Source: Opisthorchis felineus (lineage: Eukaryota; Platyhelminthes; Trematoda; Opisthorchiida; Opisthorchiidae). From it: a stretch of DNA of 64,000 nt. Shown here one piece after another: positions 24,301 to 36,300 of this stretch. The number at the start of each line of letters is the position of its first letter. Within the stretch, counting starts at the first letter, position 1. The position numbers were made by a program, and so were the translations under genes. The stretch is taken from assembly GCA_004794785.1 (NCBI GenBank), contig SJOL01006595.1, positions 189,294-253,293 on the forward strand, read 5' to 3'. The notes below the pieces were generated by a model that ran no database searches, was not told the origin of the DNA, and saw nothing but the letters and a program-made list of their open reading frames with translations.

Positions 24301-27300
24301 TTGTTCGCACAGCTCCGTCTGATACCGACCATCAGAGGATTTGCTCTGCACAGAAGTCAACATTTACTGTCCAGTCTACCTGCCTCTCGTGTAGTCTATG
24401 AGGTATAATGCAGCTGCGGACACGCTAACATTGGCGGGTCATACAGACAGCTAGCGGAGCGTGCAGCGGAACACATCATAAAGTAAATAACCCAGATGGG
24501 TCAGGAAGAAGTTTGGGTCAGAGGTTAACTCGCAATAGCCATCAGATTGACACGGGCAACTCATTCAAAACTTTTGCGCATCACAAACACCAGGGTTTGG
24601 GCGATAAATGGAGCACTGCTGATCAAATCAAACCGGCCCCGACTGGGTGCTTGAAAGCAGTTGAGGCAACCCTGGAACTAGTCAGTTCAGTTGCATTATT
24701 CCTATCAGTGTCTGTCCAATATTATTTCATTCCTTTGTTTACGTAACTCACATGATTTACGTCCGTGGCTGAAAACGACAAAAGAACCGTTAACATATTG
24801 CAGCATGTCTTCTGGCAGTTGTAAAGAAAACCCGGCTAGATCATTTTGATTTATTCATGTCCATAGGAAAGAACGGGGAACAAAGGAAGGTCTTCTGCTC
24901 ACTATAAAATAGTAGCCAATTTTGCTTAGCATTTATTGTGAAACTAGCTTGGGGTTTTGGTGTACAAGAAATCCGCGGTGCAGAGTTTTTACCCCGTAAA
25001 GTAAAACCTACCAGTGATCTGACAATGAAACAAACTTCAAGATACCTAATATTCCACTTTAGTTGTGTTGTTATGTTCCATGTATCTCGAAAATGCCCTT
25101 TTTACTTCACACCTTATCCCGGTACGAAATTTAGTAAACGATGTGCAAAAACGTCTCAAGAAATTTCGGATGGGGGGATTGGTACTGTAAGCTAGGATGG
25201 ACAAGTAACAAATTGCGAGCTATGCTAGATGTACACCAAGGGGGCTGATTGTTCGATTTTGACCATTTTGAAGTAATGGGATTGTTTCCAGTGCAAAAAA
25301 ATAAGCCGACGAAACCCCAAAGAGGAAGCTTTCCAGTTCTACAAACTGCAGATATGCTTTATTATAGGAGGCGCACAATAGAAACAACCGCTTCAATTGA
25401 CCTACTTCAAAGAATGTATATTGTAAAGACAACTGCCACACTAGCCCACCACGTCCGTAAACTCTTGTTGTCCTAAGTGAGCTGACATTAAAGACTTTGG
25501 CATCTACATAGAACATTTCACAGTTGAAATGCGGCTTGTACGTAATAAAATCGGAGGGTAGAATGAAGTTGCATACAATAGCTTGCCATTATTCGAGTTC
25601 TACATCAGCACCAGCGGGGAATTTGTTACATAGATGCATGTTTTTACTTGATAGGCTCCAGTGTTTGGTGACATTTCTGCAAGTTTAACTACGTAAAAAA
25701 TCACCAGCCCGAGATGGAGTAGTAAAAACATCACTACGCCATTTTATGGAGTACTGGCACTTTTGCGTGAAATGCTGACATGCAGCTAAAATCCCAGAAT
25801 GCATGGAAAATGCCGTCTCACTTCCGTGAAAGATTTTGAAATACTTCCAAGTATGAATGAAATTTTATTTCAGTGCGGGGAGTATGGATACACTCGGTCA
25901 TATCTTCAGGATAAATCACTGCCGTTCAGTCTGGAACATTTTGGTAGCACTTCTTAGGCAGCAAGAATACTGTACTGTATTTTGCGGTGTGAGCTTCACT
26001 TACCTCCCTACGGACGGCACGTTAAGTGGTCTTTCTGGTCATACTGCAATATGGCAGTAACACTGACTCTGCTTCACACGGCCTTCATTCAGATGGAATA
26101 GGTGGTTCACAAACAAATGCGTAGCAGAAGAATAAGCCATGGTGTGCAAAAATTTCATGCTGACTTAAGTTTGCATTAGGTAATTGAAGAAATAACACTC
26201 GAGATGAAGCAACATGGCAGAGTACGACTCAAAAATATGGGGATAGGCTTAGAACTTATAGTTTAGTGGCTTTTTTATAGAAGTGATCACTACGCTGGTT
26301 GAGCCTTGTTTGACTGAATTCCAACAATGCTGCTTCCATTTCTGGCGGTATTTAAATGCAGTAGTCAAGTTCCTAGTTCTTCACGGAGATGTATCGCTCA
26401 ACTAGGGACGAGATCGTTGAAGACGTACAGATGAAAATGTCTACAGAAGCTTGGATGAGAGTGCTTGCTGTGTTCCCCTTGTGCAAGATGGCCGTCGCCG
26501 GAAGGATTTTTGGAGAAGAGGTGATAGATGATGTGCATGATTCAACTGACAATGATACATCACTTAAATTGGCTGAAAATATCTACCTGTACCTCATTTG
26601 TTGATCTCAGAGCTGTAGTAGCAAGCAAGTGTTGTCGTCTTTTCTGTCTTTTCTGTTACCAGTTTGTCCTAGAAAAGCTATAGGTTCTTTTTGTTTAATT
26701 TGTAAGAAATATACAATAGGGAACACTAATTATTATTGCCCCCTAGAAGCCACAGTATTCTAACATAAACATACCCGCCACCCTATCTTACACAATAATC
26801 GCCTCCACATTAACCATGGTTGTTCTCATTTTTAAGAGAAACTGACGTTATACTTCAAGCAATTCATCACATTTTTTCGGCGATTGACTGCTTTCTTTCT
26901 GCCTGAGCAAATGGCTAACATGCGGCTTAGCACAAGCAACAGAATAGAGTATTTTTGCGATGTGCCGTGGCACCATAGCAGACACATGATTGATAGTATC
27001 TTCGGTGAGATACCGCCATGTTGTCATGGTAGCATCATCAGTTTGAATGATTGCGCGTCTGTCAGATGCACCTGTTGAACAAATAAACGACGACGGCAGT
27101 TTTCGCAAGATGCCAATATGGCTGCTACTAGCAATAAAATTGTTTAAAACTAACTCCAGTGAGCAGATCATGGATTAGACCACTCCAGTTCCCAGACTTG
27201 TCAGCTGCTCCATACTGTTGATCGGACGACTCGTAGAAGATTGGGCTGTGACAAAAAGTAAAAACAAATGAATTTGCAAAATGAATCATTTTTTTGTTAT

Positions 27301-30300
27301 GGAGACTGATATGGTGCGGTGAGTGCTTGTTGAAAGCTGACCTATAAATGTCGAGTCAACACCGTTATTGGAAACTTTATTTGCTTTTGGGTAACTAAAG
27401 TGTGATACCCCATGAATACCATTAGAAGTCACTTTGAAACAGACACAAAAAACCTTGCAGAATCTCTTTCTAATAAGATACCGAAGCAGACTTTGTGCTA
27501 CACATTTAGTGGAAGACATCGACATGCTATTATCTACGGGGGTCTTCACCGTACCTTCATTTCAGTAATTTTAACATGCAAGTGAGCTGAAAAACGTGAT
27601 CAATCTCGTCCGCGATCCTCCACTTTAAGAGAAGTTATCCTACCAATGGTTAAAAAGCGCGTTAGATTTGAATGTAATTCTTGGATATTGGTATAATTTC
27701 TGGAGTGACTGTTTGACTTTGGCTTGCTAAAGGCTGTCATTCGGTGGTTGAATGCACAGAGGCAATTTGTCGAGAATGAAGCAAACATTGATGTCCCCTG
27801 TCTACATAAAAAAACTGTACCTTTCTTTTGTGTTAGATATTTGTAGACAATTTCCAGCCACAGCATCCCTTGTATACGGCTTTGTCTTCATTGGTTGTTC
27901 GGGGATGTTACCAGGTCTAGTGATACAGCAAAAGCAAAATCTTAATTTTTTTGTTTTTGCCTCACTCAAGGGCAATGCATTGAGATGCACTAATTATGCA
28001 TATTTCCAGCCTTTAAAGTATAACATCACTTTGGTAATGTATTGAGGTTTTTGTTTCTGTGATTATTTCAAGTGCTTGGAAAGTCTTCACAAACGATGGT
28101 TTCAAGGTGTCAAGCGAAAATTTACCTCCAAATACAACTTTTAAAATACAGTTACTTCACTCTTGCTAGAGAGTTCATCAATCCGGACTCACCGAAACTG
28201 GAAGCGCTCTGCAAGAAGCTGTGTCAGGTCGATCATTAGTCCTGCTGGGTTAATAAGTTGCCCCTTGCTACTGACCTCACAAGTTTGTACATAAGGAGGA
28301 TCCTGAAGAAAACCAAAAATACTTCTAATGCAGGAATTAGATTAGGAGCCACATAAATGCAAAGCTTCTAGCTAAAGCACAAATCAATTTCTCCATGATT
28401 GAGACTAATTTAGTGACTCATTCAAACAGCACATTTCGGGAGGGGAAAACAGTCGAAGAAACCGAGCAGTGCCATTTGTCTGCTATTTTATTATATAGGA
28501 ATTCCTCATCGTTGTTAGCCATCTGAACATTTGAACCAACGAGTGCTCAAATTTCGTCTTAGTATGAGGTATTCTGGCACGTATATTTAAAGTAACCGAT
28601 CCATGAAAGGTTGACATCCGGTTGGGATTAATTGGTCAAGGTTAGTCAAACCAGTGGACTTCCGAGGGTAGTGGGAGAGCCAAGGATGTCTTGCTCTAAG
28701 CTATACATATTGCTTTGGCACCGTTACGGACCCGAGGGAATAAGATCGGCAGGCAAACCTGAAGACGCCTGCAGAGGTCATGAACATGTTTCCTAAAATG
28801 TCGATACACACGGAAACGGGATCAAGAAAAGACATGAAACCCGGAGGTAACTTTGTAGATTCATTGGCAAACTGACATAAAGTTAGCTGCTTGCCTCGCT
28901 TTGTTAAACCATATATTCATGCTTTACTTCGTCAGATATTAAAGTTACTGATATAGTTCTGCTTGCCAGTTACTGAATTTGTGATCTCGGGGCTACTCAA
29001 GACTATCTCTCTGAGGTTCATTATTCGTTTTGGCAGTACTGTATGAAGCAGAAATTTTACTCATTTGTGGGCATTGAGAGTAAATATGGACCAGGTCATT
29101 AAAACACAACGCTTGCTGATCATGAGAGGATAGTCCGGGATGTCAGCCAAATGGACTGAGGAGCAGTGTGCAGATACAAAGGTAGGGAGTAACACTTACG
29201 TTCCGTTTATTAGCACTGCCGGGTAAAGCTTAACTAGGGTTTCTTTGGGCGTAGCAAGCCTGATTGCAGACGTACAGCGTTCACTGCTTATGCTGGGCTA
29301 AAGGGCTGAGTCTTCACTGGCAGCGTATGGTCCCAAATGCATCCGCTGTCTCAGCCGAGTTATTTCGGCGTTAATCCGGATGTCCCTTGGTTAATATCCC
29401 CAAATTACCTGGCCTAACGCGCATGAAGATGGATACGCCTCTTTTGTACTACGTGGATATTTCCACAAGTTTCGCAAATTCCGGTTAACTACAAGGAACA
29501 GAACTGTTATCTTAGTTGTTTTAGATAAACAAGTTAGATCACCCGGCTTGAAACTTGCCTAGAAGAATCGCTAACTGTTTCTGGCCGAAATGCAATCACC
29601 ACTGTGACAGCTGAATATTCGAAGTCGAATTTCGAAACGTCCACCACTATTGCTACCCCCACTTAGGTGATGTGGAAGATTCCCCCATTGAAAGTAACAT
29701 CCATCAAGGAGATTCGTTTGCCCACGAGCTTTTTCGTGGTTGAACTTGGGCTCTTGGTACATGATTACTCCATGTCGCCATGGTTATACTTCTTCCATTA
29801 GGTGACTTATTAGGTTTTCTTATTGACTTGCATTTTTCCATTGTAAGTATGACATCAACATGTACGATCTACATTTTCTACGTAGGTTTCATGTCTGCAG
29901 ATGACAAGCTTACGATCCATGAAGTATATGTAATGTTATATGTATACGTGATGTATGTATATGTGTGTACATAATAGATATGTATATGAATATGTATGTA
30001 CGTATGTATATGTAAGGTTACCTCATTACACTCATCATACTTTTGGTGGTAACTCACGAGAAACCTATTTAATAATAATGGTAGTTATGTTGCAGCATGA
30101 GGGAAGATGAATAAAAATGTTTCTTTTTCACTTTCAGCTGCGTCTCAAAAGTTGATTAAAAAGACCGTCAGTCAATGAGGCTCGTGAAGAACGTGTTGAA
30201 ATTGAAAGCACAGGGTTGTCATTTTTGCTTACCGTACACATTTCTGCATCGAAGAGTGAGAGAACGCTATAGCCCAGAAACACTGCAGTCATTATTTAGT

Positions 30301-33300
30301 CTAGTTCTTAACAGTCGTTAATTTCGGTCATCGCACAAGATTATAGTTTTCTGCGTACAAGTGGACAAGTTCCCTGGATTTTGTTATGGTATTTTGCCGT
30401 TGTCATAACTCAGCCAGTAGCCAAGTTATTTCATTAGATCATATAAATGTCCCCTATCATAATCTGGCCGTTTGGTCGCCCCAACTAGATTTTGATTCTA
30501 TTTCCCGATCAGAGATGTTAAATTCAATTGAGTAAGCTGAGTAATTGTCAGGCAACTATGAGAGTACAGTTGCTTTAAACTTACTGATTAATGAAGCCTC
30601 TCTTGTTTTAGCTTTAAGATTTTAGATTTAAGTTTTAGCTTTAACTGAATTAACCACGTCGTGCGCGGCTCTTTACCTGGAGGAACGCTTCCTTGAATCT
30701 AGAATGCTTTGCACACATTTTCTATCCCTTGGTTTTGTCGGCAGTAAAGTACCTGCAATTCTAAAGCCAATAACTGAGCCTATGAGGTACCCGCTCTAAC
30801 AAAGTTTGATTCAAAAACATTATTGGTCAGCTGTCAACAAAACTAGTTCAACTTCAAGAAAAGGAGAGGCCAGTGTGATGGCACCAGTGCGAATTGACCT
30901 GTTAACACCTGTTGCACCTGTGGACAGGTGTAAGTGGTTTTTATCTCAGAATCTACCAGGATAGTGTTGACTGAAAATCACTGTTTTCGATGTAAATCCA
31001 AGTAAGTCAGATCTGGGAAAAATCATTTTTAGACAGGTTAGCCCTAAAATGGTCAGAAAAAGTTCACACCTAACATTGCCATCTTGGTTGACTCAGCGGG
31101 GAATTCTCATAGTTGAAACACCAACTGTTGTGTTTCATTCGGACTAGGAAATCTAGCCTTCTATAGGGGAATAAAAAATCAGTAACAATGGTTGTACCCT
31201 TTTGATGCACACAGTCCAGAAGTCAAAAACATTGTTGATTTCCCTACATTTTGCGATAAATCAAGGATGAACTTCATAGTCTTTGACAGAGTGAATAGGC
31301 GTAATGTAGCAGACCAAGATGCGACTGGGGTTATCCCGGCGTTGCAGACAATAGTACTAGTTCGAACATTTAACTTTACGACCATGAGCGACTGATCACC
31401 AAAGGGATTAGCTCAGATACAGACAGGATATAGCGCCTTTCAGCCTTCAGTCACGGAAACCACATCACGTGGTCACCTATTGACTGGCTCCTCGAGTGAC
31501 GACTCCTCAGATGGCAAGCTTGTGGCGGCCTCTGAATTTCGAAGCGTAGTGGTATGATAATGCATCGTGGTCCAGCAATGCGCTGGTGTGTAAGACTTTA
31601 CACCATGTGCCATAATCTGCTTTGCACACGTATTAATAAGACTTATAAGAACCACCTTGCATCCATTTCGTTTAGATTGCGCCATACTGGTGAAGATGGG
31701 GCTGCTGGATGTCCAATTTGCTGATTCATTTACAGCGGACTAGTCTGAATACAAGCTTGTCCGGTGAATCTACCTTAGTGAATGGAGTTTTGGATTTGTA
31801 ACCAGTTTCCGGTGAATATAACTTGCTCTTGAAACTTATGAATATGCATAAAATGCGACCCAGCAACTTCAAATTCCCAGTAAAAATTGGTGTATGTAGT
31901 GTGTAGGCCCTGAATGAGCACAGCATACACTGGAAGATTACATCAGAGTACTGCTAGGCTACCTGCTAAAATGGGTGAATTTTCAGAAGCATTTGGAACT
32001 GTTTGCACGAAAAACAATCACCGTACACCTACGCGCTTGCCGAAAAGAGTGCCAAACAACCGGGGCACGGTGGCACACCAACAGTGACTGCAACGCAAAA
32101 TTCCTGAGAGAATTCAAAATAATATGAAAGAATTCCCGTTTGGGTTACTTACAATCACAACCCCAATGCGCAGAATTCGTCCATGTAGCCCCCGGAAGGA
32201 GTTTGGAAACAGCCCAGACTTTCGAGTTTCATGTAGGATAAGCTTGCCCCATTTGGTGAAAGTGAGATTTCCGTCACTGATTACTGCTGTCGGAATAAAT
32301 TGTGTGGATTTCTGTTGGTTTCTGTTGATTTCTGTTGTTGTCGCATAGAAGATTAGTTGTTGATTAACCTTCGAATTCTTTATTCGCTGGGGATGAAACG
32401 GGGATAGTGATAGGATGCAAATGATGTGATTGAGCTTTACCTTAGCATACAAGAACCTACAAGTCATCATAGGTCCTGCTAGAGTCATTTTTGCTGTGAC
32501 GCGAAAACTTTAAAAATCATTTTTGTAGAATTAGTAGCTCATGCAGTGCAGGGTCCTAACATGACAATATAAGCTACCAATAGTACTGCGTACCTGAATA
32601 GGCTGTATCTATTAATATGTGTCGTAGATTATATGCACACCAGTTTACTCACATGTTTTGTAGTAAGAAATTTGTGGTAAGGTGGTAAATTCATTTTCAA
32701 GATTTTTAATAAACCAACAGCACCGTTACAGTCGTAACACAACGTACTTGAAGAAATGGAGTAATGGAAAGGACATATCTGGCAATAGAAATGGATCACT
32801 TGATTATTACAAAGGGATAAAAATATCGTTATTGGTAACTTCCGAGAGTTTGTGTTCATTTAGCTTTGGTCACATGTTCACGGGCTTTTTTGCACAAAGG
32901 TGCTTAGTTTTGAAGTTGGTTGTCACATCCGTTATTTCGGAACCCATCCTCTTGTCAAATAACTGCTGTCTCATTAGAAAGCACTACACCCGAAAATGTT
33001 ATCTAGATTTTAGTTGTTTTAAAGGCGGCAAAAATGCGCAATCAGTTTGTCAGTGCGATTCATAAGACTGACTTTTATTTTAATAGCTGTTCTGGGAAAT
33101 AGTTCAAGGAATATTATGATCGAAAGTAGACGCATACACTACTTATGGTGGTCAGGGACGCGGCACAAACTATGTTTGGTCTTTCTCAGTATTACCATAG
33201 CTGCATGAACAAAATCACAGTATCTGTAGTGGCAGCACGTTTTATCAAATAAGTAGAAACATTAATGCACCTCTAGAGAACTGTCATCCGGTTTCTACAA

Positions 33301-36300
33301 AATGGTACTTCACAGTAACTGTTTCGAAAGTTTTCATTCCTTTACTCTTAAGTTTGAAATGAATAGATGATGTTATAATTCATCTTGTGTATACCAACAT
33401 GTGACTGCCCCCCGCCATGGTTTCACTGAGAAAAATGAGTCAAAGAATCGAGAGATTCAGTTGGGTTCTAGGTGAGTCCCCTGCAAAATCAAATTGGTTT
33501 GCAAATGAGTGTATTTCGCTAATTTCGTGCAATTTGGGTTCAAGTAGAACGTACGGTTGACGGAAACTTAGGGAATGTGCCTACGTGATGGGCCCCAAGA
33601 AGGGAGAAACCCGTCGTGGGCTGTCGAATGATTTTCAGCAACCTTATGAGTATTGTATTACGTCGGCGTGCTGAACCACCTGCTCCTGGTGCCGACTGGG
33701 TCGTCCGAACGTTAGTCTGGGTGAGCTAAGAGTACAGAAACTCTAGACAGAGCTAGTCACCCCGTTTGGCTTTAATGTGCTGGTTACTTTCGACAGTATA
33801 CCATACCAGTCATCTGGAGCCTCCGCATCAGTTCCAACCAGCACAAAGGAGAAACTGGTGGGGCTCACGTGTGAGGAATGTGGCAAGTGCTGCAAATCAA
33901 AAGTTAGCTTGGTAGTCCACCATCGAGTTCACGTCCATGAAAATGTTGGCACGAACGTGGTCGCGTAGTTAGCCTGCACTGATTGTTCTCGACATTTTCG
34001 GACGAAGATTGACCGGAGTAAACACCGCCGGCACACACACCCAACCCAGAATAATGCAGATAAGCTTGGTCGAGTGAAGAATTTCGGTGGTCCCAACAAG
34101 AATCACACTCACTGTAGCGCCTGGCTAATAATTTATATCCGTCTTGTGACACGCAAACTGTGCTTTTAGCGAGATATGAGCAACATTTTCCTGCTTGATT
34201 GGCCATCAGCGTCAAAACCATGTTACGTGTGCTTAACTAGCAATCATCATTTGATGGTCCTGACCAAACCACCGGTCAAACAGCGGCCTACTTGTGAGAA
34301 GCCGATGACTATAGCGTCTGGTTTAAACAAATCGTGGATTGCGCCGTGTCACTCTTGGAATCCCATGCTGGCAGTTCGCTTGCTAAGGTTGACCTTGTGG
34401 CATTTGTCCGACGGTTGCAGTCTGGCATCATGACACCAGAGCAAGTCCTGTCACTTCTGGACATCCAAGCCCCCAAGACACTTTCACACACCTGGAAAAC
34501 TGTATTCCGACGCCGTCGTTAGCTAGCCCATTGGATGCCGGCCAACCGAAAGCAGATCTACCGAGCCGCCTTCCAGACCCTATGCCTCCAAAGACGGGAA
34601 GATGCAGCGCCTGCTGTACTCGATGGGTCATGGAAATATCTATACAAAGGTAACTGTGGCCTACCCCTGGACGCCCAGCCGCAGTGGAAACAGGTGCTCT
34701 CAGCTCCAAAATACGTGGGTAGCCGGCCAAGTAGCTTAGTAGTACCATCCGACTGGAGTTTGATTGAGCCAATTACAGGTGAGGAAGTCGGCCGTAAGAT
34801 CCGTTTAATGGGCAATTGGTCCCCAGTTCTGGCCAAGCTCACGCCCAGGATGCTCCGTTGGTTCAATGCCAACACACTCGCTGGGTACTTCAACTCACTC
34901 TTATAATCTGGGAGTTGTCCGCCACATCTCTGTCATGCTCGTATTACTCTAGTTCCGAATGTCCCAAGTCCGACTTCACCGGACTAACCGAGACCGATCT
35001 CTGTGTCATCCATTCTTGTCCGATGCTTTCATAAGGTTCTTGCTGATCGCTGCAGCCGTGGGTTGCAACTGCCCTTACTCCAGTCTGCATTTCTAAATCA
35101 AGACGGTTGTTTGGAAGCTACACCGCTGTTACACGTTCTGCTTCGTCACTCTTGAGCGACTTCTTCTAATCTCAACTTGTCGTTTGTTGTATCTCGAGAG
35201 AGTTTGAATCGGTTTCGCATGACACAATCATCAGATCTTCCGAGGATTTTGGAGCACCGTCACATCTAGTTCGATATATCACACAGTCTTATGAGAATGC
35301 CGTAGCAGTTTTCTCTACTTCCGAGGTTCACTGTCATAGAGGTGTGAGACAAGGAGATCCACTCTTCCCATTATTGTTCATCATGACAATGGATGAGGTT
35401 CTCGGATTGTCGATGCCGCAACTAGAATACTGGTTCAGTAGCACCTTAGTAGATGGTTTTGCATTTGCTGACGACTGGGTTGTGTGTGCAGAAAGTTAGG
35501 ATCACCTTAAAGGGAAGCTTGAAGCTGCTGCGGTTGTGTTGGGAAGACATGGTATGAAGCTCAACGCCCAAAAGACGAAATCGATGGTGATTTGTGGGGG
35601 CAGGAGACATAGAGCGACAGCGGTCTCAATCAAACCATTTTGAATTGCTTTGGAACTCTTCACTCCTCTGGATCCGACAGACACCGTGACATATCTGGGC
35701 AGCCCTTTTACTTTCAACGGGAAAGTAGTCGTAGATACTCCGGCGAGCCGGAGAGCTTGGTTCATATTTTGCAGTCCCGGTGGATCACGCATAATGCTAG
35801 ATGTGCTCGTTGCACTGGAATTCGCGAAACATCTCCGTCGTCTGGGATACACCGTATTCCAGGAGTTGAGAGCACCTACGTCGACGTCTTCAACCAAGCC
35901 TGACCTAGTCACTCTTCGGGGGCGCCGAGCAACTGTGACAGAAGTAAGCATCGTCTCCAATAGGCGCGGAATGAATGTGTGGAAAGAGAAGAAGCAGAAG
36001 TATGATGCTGATGAATATTCTCTCCCCATAATCTCAGCCCTACGTTCAATCGATTTTAATGTTGACTTTTTGGTTCACCAACCGATAATTATTTCCTATC
36101 AAGGGATCTGCTATCCTCAGTCCGCCAAGGTTGTTATTGGACTGAGACTTTCTAAGACTATAGTCAGTGACTTGTGTTTGCTTGCCATTGTGAGCGCTCT
36201 GCCTACTTATGACACCTTTATGCGTGGTATTTGGTGTTGAGTGTACATTTTTGCCATTGAATCTCACACGAGATCCAGTATGACGGACACTTCGTGCCTG

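Larger units (their letters stand above)
21941..27154 (-). other. iGluR intron 10
   Basis: A GT-AG intron of 5.2 kb. It contains a coding-like stretch at 22666-22850 and a possible LINE tail at about 24040-24195, both weak. The rest shows no recognisable feature. Confidence 0.8.

Noticed and set aside
25998..26051. Short minus-strand segment with a cag acceptor and GTAAGT donor in intron 10
   Set aside because: All three frames contain stops or give no family motif, and exon 10 at 27155-27245 fills the gap in S1 exactly.
32629..32859. Minus-strand frame with an ACAT|GTGAGT end, considered as the missing exon between exons 6 and 8
   Set aside because: It lacks a Gly-x-x-Gly-like strand; the 53-base exon at 32441-32493 fits phase and motif.
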